DNA of 64,000 nucleotides from positions 1,400,386 through 1,464,385 of the forward strand of contig NZ_FNJA01000001.1 of the NCBI RefSeq assembly GCF_900104385.1, read 5' to 3'. Made by a program: the position numbers and the translations under genes. The notes beneath the pieces are model-generated. The model did not search any database and was not told where the DNA came from. It saw nothing but the letters and a program-made list of their open reading frames with translations. Within the stretch, counting starts at the first letter, position 1; every line of letters begins with the position of its first letter. This document shows, in pieces, positions 42,700 through 53,063 of the stretch. The stretch comes from Rhodoferax sp. OV413 (GTDB lineage: Bacteria > Pseudomonadota > Gammaproteobacteria > Burkholderiales > Burkholderiaceae_C).

Positions 42700-44361
42700 A
42701 TGACTAGATTCCTCCAAATACTATTCATTTTCTTTCTGGGTTTGGCAGTAAATGCAGTGGTTCTTTTAGAACCCAAAGCGATTAGTGGTCCTGATTTACG
42801 CATCCACTACCAATGGACGGTGCAATTCATCGAAGCCCTGCGCGAAGGCATTATTTACCCGCGCTGGGCGGCGCTGAGCAATCTCGGACTGGGTGATCCG
42901 ACATTTATTTATATCCACCCCCTGTTTTATTATTCTGCTGCGGCAGTGCACAAGCTCACGGGCAATATATGGAGTGCCATTCTGTGGGTTCCTGCGCTGT
43001 CCAATAGCGTCGCTGCGGTAATTGCATTTATTTCACTCAGCCGCGCCGTCAATACCAGCATTGCATTTGCGATGGGCGTATTGGTCGCACTGTCGCCCTA
43101 TGGTTTTCATTTGGCACATTACCAGCAATTCTTGCCGATGCACTTCGCTATATACGCGCTGGTGCTCTACATGGTGGCCTGGGCTTTGCGGACCGGGCTG
43201 GCACGCATGGTGTTGCTGGCCTTGGCGGTGGGCATGCTTGCTGCGTCCCACATTCTGATGGCTTTCATGGTGCTGATGGTGACGGCCCCCGTGGCTGTGC
43301 TGCATGCAGCCCGTGAAGCGCCCAAGCTCAGGCTCCGTGCCCTGGTCGGCGATGGCCTGGGTGTGGCATTGGGGCTCAGCCTAGCGGGCGTGTACCTGTT
43401 GCCAGCGCTGACGTCGCAGCAGTTGATTTCGCCCTCGGGTTGGTACCAGCCCACTTATCTGGATTGGCGCAACTCTTTTCTCTTCCAGTTTTTCACGTTG
43501 CCGCCCACAGGTTTCCGCTGGTTCCACTTGCAATGGACCATCCCCGCCTTGACTCTGGCAATTACGGTATTCAGCATCTTCGCCATCTGGCAAACACGGA
43601 GTCAAAAAACGCGTGTCTGGTGGCTGGCTGTGGATGCCACGGCGATCACGCTCTTGGCACTGCTACTGGGTTCCGAGCTCAGCTATGGATTGTGGGAGCA
43701 TTCTGAAACATTGCGGCGCCTGCAGTTTCCGATTCGCTTTCTCGGCGTGGCCAGCATCACCAGTCTTTTCGGTTTGGGATATGCGGCACCCCTACTGCTC
43801 GCCACGCCCCGGCGCATATGGGCGATGGCCGCAGTCGTCTGTGCATTGCTGGGCTCTGCGGGCTTGCAAGGCCTGTTGGAATTCAAGTTCTCCCAGGAAG
43901 CGCAAAGCGCTCCCAGCCTGTCCATCCCAAGGGATAAATTCATGGGCCAGCCGGAGATGAAGCCTGCGGGTGCCGGCGACGCATGGAGCAGCTATGCCAA
44001 AGCCGGGGGCCTTGCAGCCGAATGCAAAGCGCAGAAGCTGGCTTGCGCCACCACGCTGGACCTGACACACCACAAGATGTGGGCTATCCATGCGACAGCC
44101 CGCACCGCATCCCTGCGCTTGCCGCTGCTCTGGTATCCGGGGTGGGAAATCCGCGTCGGCCCACAAGCCGTACCGCAACCCAAAGACCCGGCCAGCGGAC
44201 TGGTCACGGTACAAGTCCCGCCGGGCGACACTGTGGTCGAAGCCGTCTGGGTAGGCCTACCGGCCCAGAAAATCGGCGCCATCCTATCGCTGAGCGCCTT
44301 GATTGCCCTGTGCATGATCACGCTCAGCCTGTACCTGCAGCGCTTCAAAAGCGCGGTGTAA
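42700..44361 (+). CDS. Multi-spanning membrane protein, PTPS-related / GT-C-like
   Basis: This is a 553-residue protein with about 11 membrane segments and a C-terminal periplasmic part. The early segments HYQWTVQFIEALREGIIYPRW and GDPTFIYIHPLFYY, with an acidic residue in the first loop (SGPDLRIHYQW), match the membrane family called 6-pyruvoyl-tetrahydropterin-synthase related. Its layout resembles GT-C glycosyltransferases that use polyprenyl-linked sugars. It is followed closely by gtrA-like and gtrB-like genes, so it may be the sugar-transferring partner. This is inferred from context. Confidence 0.75.
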   Translation: MTRFLQILFIFFLGLAVNAVVLLEPKAISGPDLRIHYQWTVQFIEALREGIIYPRWAALSNLGLGDPTFIYIHPLFYYSAAAVHKLTGNIWSAILWVPALSNSVAAVIAFISLSRAVNTSIAFAMGVLVALSPYGFHLAHYQQFLPMHFAIYALVLYMVAWALRTGLARMVLLALAVGMLAASHILMAFMVLMVTAPVAVLHAAREAPKLRLRALVGDGLGVALGLSLAGVYLLPALTSQQLISPSGWYQPTYLDWRNSFLFQFFTLPPTGFRWFHLQWTIPALTLAITVFSIFAIWQTRSQKTRVWWLAVDATAITLLALLLGSELSYGLWEHSETLRRLQFPIRFLGVASITSLFGLGYAAPLLLATPRRIWAMAAVVCALLGSAGLQGLLEFKFSQEAQSAPSLSIPRDKFMGQPEMKPAGAGDAWSSYAKAGGLAAECKAQKLACATTLDLTHHKMWAIHATARTASLRLPLLWYPGWEIRVGPQAVPQPKDPASGLVTVQVPPGDTVVEAVWVGLPAQKIGAILSLSALIALCMITLSLYLQRFKSAV

Positions 44362-44371
44362 GCGTTTGAAT

Positions 44372-44752
44372 ATGTGGCGCCAGTTTTTACGGTTTGTGAA
44401 TAGCGGAGCCATTGGCACCGCGGTGCACTACACGCTGCTGTGGCTGCTGGTGAACCAGTGGGCGGTACAGCCGGTATGGGCGTCCACCTGTGGCGCAGTG
44501 GCGGGTGCCGCCACGATCTACGGCCTCAACTATGTGTGGACTTTTGCCAGCGATCTCCCGCATCGCCGCACCTTGCCGCGTTTCATCGCCATTGCGCTCA
44601 CCAGCATGCTGCTGAATCTGGCCATCATGTATGCGCTGACGAAAGGTCTTAAGCTGCACTATCTGCTGGCCCAAGTCGTGGCCACCGGCGTCTGCCTGGG
44701 TCTGAACTACCTGGCCAGCCGGTACTGGGCCTTCAAGCCGACTACAACCTAG
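44372..44752 (+). CDS. GtrA-family flippase-like protein
   Basis: This is a small membrane protein of 126 residues with four predicted helices. The start is ATG 44372; a TTG six bases upstream is less likely. The signatures FVNSGAIGTAVHYTLLWLL and GLNYLASRYWAFK are those of GtrA, which is thought to flip undecaprenyl-phosphate-linked sugars across the inner membrane. It sits 10 bases after the membrane protein gene and 18 bases before the glycosyltransferase gene. Confidence 0.9.
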   Translation: MWRQFLRFVNSGAIGTAVHYTLLWLLVNQWAVQPVWASTCGAVAGAATIYGLNYVWTFASDLPHRRTLPRFIAIALTSMLLNLAIMYALTKGLKLHYLLAQVVATGVCLGLNYLASRYWAFKPTTT

Positions 44753-44770
44753 ACACTCCAGACTACAGCT

Positions 44771-45754
44771 ATGAACAACGATTTTCTGCTCTCGGTTGTC
44801 GTACCCGCCTACAACGAACAAGAAGTATTGCCCGAGCTGCACAAGCGCCTGAGCCAGGTGCTGCAGGGCATGGGCGGCCGCTATGAAATCATCATGGTGA
44901 ACGACGGCAGCACCGACAGCACGCTGGCAGTGATCAAGGCCTTGCAACAAGCAGATCCGCACATCGGCTACGTCAATCTGAGCCGCAATTTCGGCAAGGA
45001 GATTGCCATGACGGCCGGCCTGGATACCGCCAACGGCGACGCGGTCATCGTGATCGATGCAGACCTGCAAGACCCGCCCGAGCTGATTCCTGAACTGGTG
45101 CAAGGTTGGCGCGAAGGATTCGACGTGGTCTTCGCCCGCCGCCTGAGCCGCGACGGTGAAAGCTGGTTCAAAAAGGCCACGGCTGCAGGCTTCTACCGGG
45201 TGATCAAAAAAGTCGGCCGTGTCACCATTCCCTCGGACGTGGGAGATTTCCGGCTGCTCAGCCACCGGGCGATCCTGGCCCTGCGCGAGCTGCGCGAGCG
45301 GCACCGCTTCATGAAAGGCTTGTTCGCCTGGATCGGTTTCCCCCAGAAAGCCGTGGACTACAAACGCGATGCCCGTTTTGCCGGTGAGACCAAATGGAAT
45401 TACTGGAAGCTGTGGAACTTCGCCCTGGACGGCATCACCTCTTTCAGCATTGCGCCGCTCAAAGTAACGTCTTACATCGGCCTGGCGACAGCAGGTATCT
45501 CGTTTCTCTATGCGCTGTTCATCCTGTACAAAACCATCATGCATGGCGACCCTGTTGCCGGCTATCCGTCTCTGATGGTGGTGATGCTGTTCCTGGGTGG
45601 CGTGCAGCTGATTGGCATCGGCATCATTGGCGAATACCTGGGGCGCATGTTTGACGAGACCAAAGGCCGGCCGCTGTATTTGCTGGACGAGGTCGTGCTG
45701 TCGCACCATGCACTCCTGGCTCAGCAGGTCGCATCGCCCACGCTCCACGTGTAA
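44771..45754 (+). CDS. GtrB-like polyprenyl-phosphate glycosyltransferase (GT2)
   Basis: This is a 327-residue GT-A fold enzyme with two C-terminal membrane helices. Catalytic-site motifs are VVPAYNEQEV, VNDGSTDST, VIDADLQDPPELI (DxD-like) and the RxxKGLFAW segment. This is the GtrB/Dpm1 arrangement, which loads a sugar from a nucleotide donor onto undecaprenyl phosphate. The sugar is not known. It works naturally with the preceding GtrA-like protein. Confidence 0.92.
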   Translation: MNNDFLLSVVVPAYNEQEVLPELHKRLSQVLQGMGGRYEIIMVNDGSTDSTLAVIKALQQADPHIGYVNLSRNFGKEIAMTAGLDTANGDAVIVIDADLQDPPELIPELVQGWREGFDVVFARRLSRDGESWFKKATAAGFYRVIKKVGRVTIPSDVGDFRLLSHRAILALRELRERHRFMKGLFAWIGFPQKAVDYKRDARFAGETKWNYWKLWNFALDGITSFSIAPLKVTSYIGLATAGISFLYALFILYKTIMHGDPVAGYPSLMVVMLFLGGVQLIGIGIIGEYLGRMFDETKGRPLYLLDEVVLSHHALLAQQVASPTLHV

Positions 45755-45833
45755 GCTATCAACCGATGCCCGACGAAAGACCGTCGGTACCCGACAAAGC
45801 CCGTGTGCAGCAGTCGTTCTTTATGGAGCCCCA

Positions 45834-46940
45834 GTGAACAGTAGTTTTTCCGTTTACCTGGACCTGATCCGCATTCTGGCGGCCTGCTTCGTGGTGTACG
45901 CGCACTCCAATCTGCGCTGGCTGATCCCTGAAAAACTGCCTCTGGCCGACCATGCGCATTCGGCGGTGACGGTTTTTTTTGTGCTCTCGGGGTTTGTGAT
46001 CAGCTTCATATCCGAGCGGCGTGAAAATTCGGCCAACGACTACATCGCCAGTCGAGCCTCGCGCATCCTTTCACTCTCTGTCTTGGCGGTGCTGCTGACA
46101 CCCATACTGGACATGGTCAGCCGGCCGGCATTCTTCGCTTTTTTTTCCAACGCCGTGCCCAACGACCATTGGCCGGTTCGTATTGCGGCCAGTCTGGCCT
46201 TCGTATGCGAAATCTGGGCCGTATCGATCATGACGTTTTCCAACGTCCCGTATTGGTCGCTGAGCTACGAGGTCTGGTACTACGTACTGTTTGGCCTGTA
46301 CCTGTTTGCGGCCCCGAGCAAGCGCTGGTTGTGGATCGCCGCGGTCAGCCTCTTCATCGGCCCCAAAATTCTGCTGATGGCCCCGGTTTGGCTGGCCGGC
46401 GTGGTGGCCTACCGCTGGCGTGCCGAAGACAAATGGCCGCTGGGACTGGCCGTTGCCCTCTGGGTGCTGTCGGTACTGGCATTTGGGCTGTACCACTACT
46501 TTGACCTGATGCGGGCCTTCAGCGATGTACTGCTGCAACTGGTCGGCGAATGGACGCACACGCACCTGACCTTCTCGCATTACTTTGGCGCAGACTGGCT
46601 GCTGGGCGCCATCGTGATGCTGAACTTCATGGCCGCCCGCAGGATAGCGCCCCACCTTGCGCAGTTGCCGCATGGCATCGCGAAAGCGATTGGCAAGGCC
46701 GGCGGCATGACCTTCGCCCTGTACATCATCCACTTCCCGTTTCTCTACTTCTGGGGCGCGGTGCTGGGGCGCCAGACACCGGGCTGGGGCTACTACGCCG
46801 CCGTCATCGGCTGCACCGTACTGTCCACCCTGGCTTTCGGGCTGCTGGGCGAATGGATACGCCCGCGGTTGCGCAAAGCCATCACCCAGCAGCTGCAGCG
46901 CTATACAGGCCGAATCCAGGCACCCGCAAAGCCCGCTTGA
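45834..46940 (+). CDS. Acyltransferase-3 family membrane protein
   Basis: This is a 368-residue OafA-type acyltransferase. The start is GTG 45834, with GGAG six bases upstream; the frame upstream is a shadow of the glycosyltransferase gene. The N-terminal YLDLIRILAACFVVYAHSNLRW carries the conserved His, and FFVLSGFVIS is the family's second motif. About ten membrane helices are visible. It probably O-acetylates a surface glycan, consistent with the gtr-like genes upstream. Confidence 0.88.
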   Translation: MNSSFSVYLDLIRILAACFVVYAHSNLRWLIPEKLPLADHAHSAVTVFFVLSGFVISFISERRENSANDYIASRASRILSLSVLAVLLTPILDMVSRPAFFAFFSNAVPNDHWPVRIAASLAFVCEIWAVSIMTFSNVPYWSLSYEVWYYVLFGLYLFAAPSKRWLWIAAVSLFIGPKILLMAPVWLAGVVAYRWRAEDKWPLGLAVALWVLSVLAFGLYHYFDLMRAFSDVLLQLVGEWTHTHLTFSHYFGADWLLGAIVMLNFMAARRIAPHLAQLPHGIAKAIGKAGGMTFALYIIHFPFLYFWGAVLGRQTPGWGYYAAVIGCTVLSTLAFGLLGEWIRPRLRKAITQQLQRYTGRIQAPAKPA

Positions 46941-46956
46941 GCGTGGAAGAACGTGT

Positions 46957-48243
46957 TCACGCAGCCGCCAGATGAACCTGCCGCTTGCGGTACAACACCA
47001 GGGTCGCAATCAAGCCGCAGGCGGCGGCGAATGACATCCACAGCGCAGGTGCCGCCTTGTTCCCGGTGGATTCAATCAAGGCCGTGGCAATCGCCGGCGT
47101 GAAGCCGCCAAAAATCGCGGTAGCCAGGCTGTACGCCAGCGAGAAGCCCACCGTACGCACCTCCACCGGCATCACCTCGGTCAGCGCCACCACCATGGCG
47201 CCGTTGTAGCTGGCATATAAAAAGGACAGCCACAGCTCTACCGACAGCATCTTGTAGAAGCTGGCGTTCTCGGTCAGCCAGGCCATGGCGGGGTAAGCCG
47301 TCAGGATGGTCAGCACGGTGAAGAACAGCAGGATCGGGCGGCGGCCGATGCGGTCCGACAAGCTGCCCATCACCGGCAACCAGATGAAATTGGAGATACC
47401 CACGCACAAGGTCACGACCAAGGCATCGGGGGTGCTCAGATGCAGCACGCTCTTGCCGAACGTGGGCGTGTACACCGTGATCAGGTAGAACGACACGGTC
47501 GTCATCGCCACCAGCATCATGCCCGAGACCACCAGGCCCCAGTTGTCCAGCATGGAGCGGAAGATCGCCCGCGTATCCGGGCGGTGTTTACGCTGCTTGA
47601 ACTCTTCCGTCTCCTGCAGCGACCTACGCAGCACAAACAGCACCGGCACGATCAGGCAGCCAATCAGGAAAGGGATGCGCCAGCCCCAGGCGCCAATCTC
47701 CAGCGGCGTGAGCCACACGTTCAGCGCGTAGCCCAAAGCCGCCGCCACGATGATGGCCACCTGCTGGCTGGCCGACTGCCAGCTCACATAAAAGCCTTTG
47801 CGGCCGGGGGTAGCCATCTCGGCCAGATATACCGACACCCCGCCCAGCTCGACACCCGCCGAGAAACCCTGCAGCAAGCGGCCCGTCAGCACCAGCGCCG
47901 GCGCCAGGTAGCCAATCGAGGCAAAACCGGGCACGCAGGCGATCAACACCGTGCCCAGCGCCATCAGCGCCAGGGTCACGATCAGGCCCTGGCGGCGCCC
48001 TACCCGGTCCACATACGCCCCCAGAAAGATCGCGCCCAGCGGGCGCATCAAAAAACCCGCGCCAAAAGTCATAAAGGTCAGCATCAGCGATGCGAACTCG
48101 TCCCCCGCCGGAAAGAAGGTCTTGGCGATATAGGTGGCGTAGAACCCGAACAGAAAGAAGTCGAACATCTCCATGAAGTTGCCGCTGGTGACACGGAGTA
48201 CCGTGCCGAACTTCGAGGGAGCCGGTGCAGTGGAAGCTGTCAT
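46957..48243 (-). CDS. MFS transporter, metabolite:proton symporter type (MHS family)
   Basis: This is a 428-residue carrier with 12 membrane segments, starting at ATG 48243. The motif [21 protein letters not shown] between helices 2 and 3 and [21 protein letters not shown] in helix 4-5 are typical of the citrate/tricarballylate/proline-betaine MHS group. Candidate substrates are di- or tricarboxylates. It ends 16 bases from the converging acyltransferase gene. Confidence 0.88.
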   Translation of the reverse strand: MTASTAPAPSKFGTVLRVTSGNFMEMFDFFLFGFYATYIAKTFFPAGDEFASLMLTFMTFGAGFLMRPLGAIFLGAYVDRVGRRQGLIVTLALMALGTVLIACVPGFASIGYLAPALVLTGRLLQGFSAGVELGGVSVYLAEMATPGRKGFYVSWQSASQQVAIIVAAALGYALNVWLTPLEIGAWGWRIPFLIGCLIVPVLFVLRRSLQETEEFKQRKHRPDTRAIFRSMLDNWGLVVSGMMLVAMTTVSFYLITVYTPTFGKSVLHLSTPDALVVTLCVGISNFIWLPVMGSLSDRIGRRPILLFFTVLTILTAYPAMAWLTENASFYKMLSVELWLSFLYASYNGAMVVALTEVMPVEVRTVGFSLAYSLATAIFGGFTPAIATALIESTGNKAAPALWMSFAAACGLIATLVLYRKRQVHLAAA

Positions 48244-48387
48244 TTTTGTACGTTGTAAACAGTGGGGAACGGCTATAGCCTGCTTAGACCAGGAGATAGC
48301 CCTGGGCGCAGTAAAGACCGGCGCCAACCGGTCTGGGTTCCACTCTTTACCTGTTTACCGCCCAGCTTTACACACCGGGCGCCCGCG

Positions 48388-49644
48388 TCAACGGGTAGCC
48401 GGTTTGTCGGCCAGAAACAGCGCTTGCAAGTCGTTCAAAAAGTCAAAGCCGCGCTCGGTCGGCCGCACCCGCACACCGTCGCGCTCCAGCAAGCCTTTGC
48501 GCTCGCCCTCGGCCAGGCCTTTCTGGATGCTGGTCAGCGGCAGGCCGGTGCGTTCGGTGAACTTGGGCAGCTCAAAACCCTCGCGCAGGCGCAGCGCGTT
48601 CAGCATGTACTCGAACGGCAACTCGGCGCGCGGGATGTCGTCGTCCTGCGCCACAGCCTTGCCGGCCAGCGCGTTGTCCATGTACAGCTTGGGTTCGCGA
48701 AAGCGCACCTGGCGCACGATGCGGTGGGCAAAGCTGAGCTTGCTGTGCGCGCCCGCACCAATCCCCAGGTAGTCGCCGAACTGCCAGTAGTTCTGGTTGT
48801 GCACGCAGGCATGGCCGGGCAGCGCGTAGGCCGAGATCTCGTAGCGCTGCATGCCGGCCGCCGTGGTCATCTCCGTGATCTTGTCCAGCATGTCGTAGCC
48901 CAGGTCGTCCTCGGGCACCTGCGGCGGAAACTTGGCGAAGTAGGTATTGGGTTCGATGGTCAGCTGGTAAATACTGATGTGTTTAGGCCCTAGCGCAAGC
49001 GCTGTCTGCATATCCCGCTCTAAATCTTGTAGCGTCTGGCCGGGCAGCGCATACATGATGTCGAGGTTGAAGGTGTCGAATGACTGCGCCGCCTCCTCCA
49101 CCGCCGCAATCGCCTGGGCGCTGTCGTGGACCCGGCCCAAGGCTTTCAGATGCGTGTCGTTGAAGCTCTGCACGCCGACGGACAAACGCGTCACTCCGGC
49201 GCTGCGGTAGGCGCGGAAGCGGTTTTTCTCGAAGGTGCCGGGGTTGGCTTCCATGGTGATTTCGCAGTCCGGCTCCAGCTTGAGCCGAGCGCGGATGTCG
49301 CCGATCAGCCGGTCGATGGCCTGCGGCGAAAACAGACTGGGCGTGCCGCCGCCAATGAAGATGCTGTGCACGGTGCGGCCCCAAATCAGCGGCAGCGCCG
49401 CTTCCAGGTCGGCCATCAGCGCGTCGATATAGCGCTGCTCGGGCACTTCGCTGGTCGGCACGGGCGCGGCCAGGCTGGCGGCCGGGTGCAGAGTCTGCGC
49501 ACCATCGGCCCGCAGCTCGTGCGAGTTGAAGTCGCAGTACGGGCACTTCTTCAGGCACCAGGGCAGGTGCACGTACAGCGACAGCGGCGGCAGCGCGGCC
49601 AGCTGCAGCAGGCCGGGGCGCACGTAGTGTTGCAGGTCTTTCAT
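48388..49644 (-). CDS. hemW: Radical SAM heme chaperone HemW
   Basis: This 418-residue radical SAM protein has its iron-sulphur cysteines in HLPWCLKKCPYCDF and the SAM motif in IFIGGGTPSLF. The CPYCDF form and the HNQNYW motif identify HemW (a heme chaperone) and not true HemN coproporphyrinogen oxidase. The ATG at 49644 overlaps the rdgB stop as ATGA; a GTG one codon upstream is the alternative. It lies last in the rph-rdgB-hemW run. Confidence 0.94.
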   Translation of the reverse strand: MKDLQHYVRPGLLQLAALPPLSLYVHLPWCLKKCPYCDFNSHELRADGAQTLHPAASLAAPVPTSEVPEQRYIDALMADLEAALPLIWGRTVHSIFIGGGTPSLFSPQAIDRLIGDIRARLKLEPDCEITMEANPGTFEKNRFRAYRSAGVTRLSVGVQSFNDTHLKALGRVHDSAQAIAAVEEAAQSFDTFNLDIMYALPGQTLQDLERDMQTALALGPKHISIYQLTIEPNTYFAKFPPQVPEDDLGYDMLDKITEMTTAAGMQRYEISAYALPGHACVHNQNYWQFGDYLGIGAGAHSKLSFAHRIVRQVRFREPKLYMDNALAGKAVAQDDDIPRAELPFEYMLNALRLREGFELPKFTERTGLPLTSIQKGLAEGERKGLLERDGVRVRPTERGFDFLNDLQALFLADKPATR

Positions 49645-50243
49645 CACATCCAGCGTTCACGTATCAGCGCCAGCATGGCGCGCGACGACTGGCCGCGGTG
49701 GCTGTTGGCGTTCTTCACCTCGGGGCTGAGCTCGGCAAAGGTCTTGCCGAACTGCGGCAGGAACATCACCGGGTCGAAACCAAAGCCGTTCTCGCCCTGC
49801 GGCGCGCGGGTGATCTCGCCCACGGCGCGGCCGACAGCGATCAGCGGCTCGGGGTCCTGTGGCGAGCGCACGGCCACCAGGGTGCTGACCAGCGCGGCGC
49901 GGCGGTTCTCGATGTGTTGCATCTGCTCCAGCAAGGCACGCACATTGTTGTCGTCGCCCTTGGGGTAGCCGAACTGGGTGGCGTAGTACGCCGTCTGCAC
50001 ACCCGGCAGGCCGCCGAAGGCATCGACGCACAGGCCGGCATCGTCGGCCACGGCGGGCAGGCCGCTGTGCTCGGCCGCATGGCGGGCCTTGGCAAGGGCG
50101 TTTTCGACAAAGGTGTGAAACGGTTCTGCGGCTTCGGGAATGCCGAGTTCACCTTGCGCCACCAGTTCCAGGCCCAACGGCGCGAACAGGGCCTGCAGTT
50201 CGAACAGCTTGCCGGCGTTATTCGATGCCAATACGATTTTCAT
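49644..50243 (-). CDS. rdgB: RdgB/HAM1 XTP/dITP pyrophosphatase
   Basis: This 199-residue enzyme hydrolyses non-canonical purine triphosphates (XTP, dITP) to monophosphates and so protects DNA and RNA. Signatures are VLASNNAGKLFEL at the N-terminus, TFVENALAKARHAA, VADDAGLCVDAFGG and GENGFGFDPVMFLP. A copy of the palindromic repeat lies between rdgB and rph, just upstream of its start codon. Confidence 0.95.
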   Translation of the reverse strand: MKIVLASNNAGKLFELQALFAPLGLELVAQGELGIPEAAEPFHTFVENALAKARHAAEHSGLPAVADDAGLCVDAFGGLPGVQTAYYATQFGYPKGDDNNVRALLEQMQHIENRRAALVSTLVAVRSPQDPEPLIAVGRAVGEITRAPQGENGFGFDPVMFLPQFGKTFAELSPEVKNANSHRGQSSRAMLALIRERWM

Positions 50244-50287
50244 AAAAAATAGGCCTCTAGCGCTTATTTCATCTGCGGTAGCAGCTC

Positions 50288-50296
<9 letters not shown>
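50244..50296. repeat. Palindromic repeat between rph and rdgB
   Basis: An imperfect inverted repeat: AAATAGGCCTCTAGCGC on the left and GCGGTAGCAGCTCTTATTT on the right, with a short AT-rich centre. It lies between the rph stop and the rdgB start and runs into the rph end. It is the clearest match to the copy inside murJ. Confidence 0.6.
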
Positions 50297-51016
<720 letters not shown>

Positions 51017-51077
51017 GGTCTGGACTTTAAAAATAGGGGAACACAGGGCCTGAACGCAGCGATTCAGGCGCGGAAAT

Positions 51078-51986
51078 TCAGGTGCGCTTGGCGGCGGTGC
51101 GGCGGATGGCTTCGTTGATCTCGGCAATCGAGCGCTCGATGGCTGCATCGTCCAGGTCGTCCATGCCGCTGTCGGTACCGCCGGCCTGGAACGAGGAGGC
51201 AAACGCCCCATCCTGGATGGCGTCGGTGGAAATGCCACGGGTGGACTCGAACATGTCCGGGGTTTCCCACTCCAGCGCCATCACGGTGACGTTGTCGCTG
51301 CGGGCCCCGGCCACGCGCAAGGCCTGCTCGACCAGGTCGGGCACGGCCTGCGATACCGGCCCGGAGCTCAGGCCCTTGACGATTTCTTCGTCGCTCAAGC
51401 TGTCCCACAGGCCATCTGAACACAGCATGATCTTGTCGCCCTGGTGCAGCACGATGGGGCCGCCAACCTCGAAGGCCGGCTTCACCGGCGAACCCAGGCA
51501 GGTGTAGAGCACGTTGCGGTTGATGTTATGGCCCAGCTGTGGCCCGCCTTCGGCACGGTGCTGTTCGGCGTAGGAATGGTCGCGGGTGCGGGTCAGCAGC
51601 ACGCCGTCGCGCACCACGTAGAGTCGCGAATCGCCGCAGTGCACCCAGGTTGCGCTGCTGCCCTGCACCACCGTCGCCACCAGGGTGGTGCGCGGGGTGT
51701 CCAGCATGCCTTGCTTGCCTGCATAGCGCAGGATCTGGTCGTGCGCCGCCAGCAGTGCGCTGCCCAAGAAGGCGCCCACCTGGGACAACAAGGGGCGGGC
51801 CTGCTTTTGGTACAGCGCCGACATGGTTTGCAGCGCCACCTGGGCGGCAATCTCGCCCTGGGGGTGGCCGCCCATGCCGTCGGCCAGCAGGAACAGACCC
51901 GAGCCGCGGGTGTAGCAGTAGCCCATGCGGTCTTCGTTTTTCTCGCGGCCGCCCTTGCGGCTTACCTGGAATACGGAAAACTTCAC
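51078..51986 (-). CDS. PP2C-type Ser/Thr protein phosphatase
   Basis: This is a 302-residue metal-dependent phosphatase. PP2C motifs are [54 protein letters not shown] and [13 protein letters not shown]. Its GTG start overlaps the kinase stop (GTGA), so it forms a coupled pair with the upstream kinase and probably reverses its phosphorylation. No secretion-system genes lie nearby. Confidence 0.93.
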   Translation of the reverse strand: MKFSVFQVSRKGGREKNEDRMGYCYTRGSGLFLLADGMGGHPQGEIAAQVALQTMSALYQKQARPLLSQVGAFLGSALLAAHDQILRYAGKQGMLDTPRTTLVATVVQGSSATWVHCGDSRLYVVRDGVLLTRTRDHSYAEQHRAEGGPQLGHNINRNVLYTCLGSPVKPAFEVGGPIVLHQGDKIMLCSDGLWDSLSDEEIVKGLSSGPVSQAVPDLVEQALRVAGARSDNVTVMALEWETPDMFESTRGISTDAIQDGAFASSFQAGGTDSGMDDLDDAAIERSIAEINEAIRRTAAKRT

Positions 51987-52990
51987 TTGGCGGGCGCTCC
52001 GAAGCCGGTGGCTTCACGCACGTTTTTCTTGGTGTCGGACACCAGGGTGTCGAACTGCAGGCGCAGCTTTTCGGCCACGGTCAGCTTGGTGTAGCGGCGC
52101 TCGCCTTCGCGGCTGAGTTCTTTTTGCAGCGCAAACACCGACTGCGGGCGCGACAGCGGGTCGATGGACATGCACCATTCGACCACTTCGATCAGGTTGT
52201 CAGAGTACACCCCGCGCAGCCGCGACAAGGCCAGGGTGATGCGGTCTTTTTCCACCCGCTGCGGGGCTTCGTTCGGCGGATAGCCCTGCATGCAGGCATA
52301 AATGCAGGCGCCAATCGCGTAGATGTCGGTCCACGGACCCATGGAGGCATCGCGCCGGTACATCTCGGGGGCGGCAAAGCCGGGGGTGTACATGGGACGG
52401 ATGAAGTTGCCTTCCTTGTTCAGCACTTCGCGGGCCGCGCCGAAGTCGATCAGCACCGCCTTGTTGTCGTCGGTGATGAAGATGTTGGCCGGCTTGATGT
52501 CCAGGTGCAGCATCTTGTGCTGGTGCACGATGCGCAGGCCGCGCAAGATCTCGTCGAACAGGCTGCGGATGGTGGATTCGCGAAAAACCTTTTGCTTGCG
52601 CAGGTCGCGCGAGGTGATGATGAAGTCCTGCAGGGTCGCGCCCTCCAGGTAGTTCATCACCATGTAGACGGTTTCGTTCTCGCGGAAGAAATTCAGCACG
52701 CTGACCACCGACGGGTGGGAAATCTGCGCCAGCGAACGGCCTTCTTCAAAAAAACTCTTCAGGCCCAGTCGGTACAGCGACAGCTTTTCGGGTGGCACCT
52801 GCGGCAGCAGCTCGCCCGTGGCACGGGTGGCCAGCGAGCTGGGCAGGTATTCCTTGATGGCCACCTGCCCGCCCGAGGTATCGCCGGCCAGGTACACCAC
52901 GCCGAAGCCGCCGGACGACAGCCGCCGCACGATACGGTAACCACCAACTACGGTGCCAGGGGGAAGCGTGGCCGGCTTGATCTTGGACAT
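51983..52990 (-). CDS. Ser/Thr protein kinase (Hanks type) with HLD catalytic loop
   Basis: This is a 335-residue cytoplasmic kinase from ATG 52990. The Gly-rich loop is LSSGGFGVVY (24-33), the ATP Lys is in VAIKEYLP (46), the catalytic loop is HLDIKPAN (162-169), DFG is at 182-184, and APEMYRR is near 215. The usual HRD Arg is replaced by Leu (HLD), so it is a non-RD kinase; control by activation-loop phosphorylation is less likely. No membrane or PASTA segment follows. It is coupled to the PP2C gene. Confidence 0.93.
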   Translation of the reverse strand: MSKIKPATLPPGTVVGGYRIVRRLSSGGFGVVYLAGDTSGGQVAIKEYLPSSLATRATGELLPQVPPEKLSLYRLGLKSFFEEGRSLAQISHPSVVSVLNFFRENETVYMVMNYLEGATLQDFIITSRDLRKQKVFRESTIRSLFDEILRGLRIVHQHKMLHLDIKPANIFITDDNKAVLIDFGAAREVLNKEGNFIRPMYTPGFAAPEMYRRDASMGPWTDIYAIGACIYACMQGYPPNEAPQRVEKDRITLALSRLRGVYSDNLIEVVEWCMSIDPLSRPQSVFALQKELSREGERRYTKLTVAEKLRLQFDTLVSDTKKNVREATGFGAPAK

Positions 52991-53063
52991 AAATTTGGGT
53001 GGGTGGGGCAACGCCGCAAGCGAACCAGTTATTCTCGGGCCATTGCAACGATATGTACCTCTA

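Noticed and set aside
48967-49030. CTAGCGCAAGCGCT stretch in hemW as another repeat copy
   Set aside because: The encoded residues are the normal conserved HemW sequence, so chance similarity is simpler.
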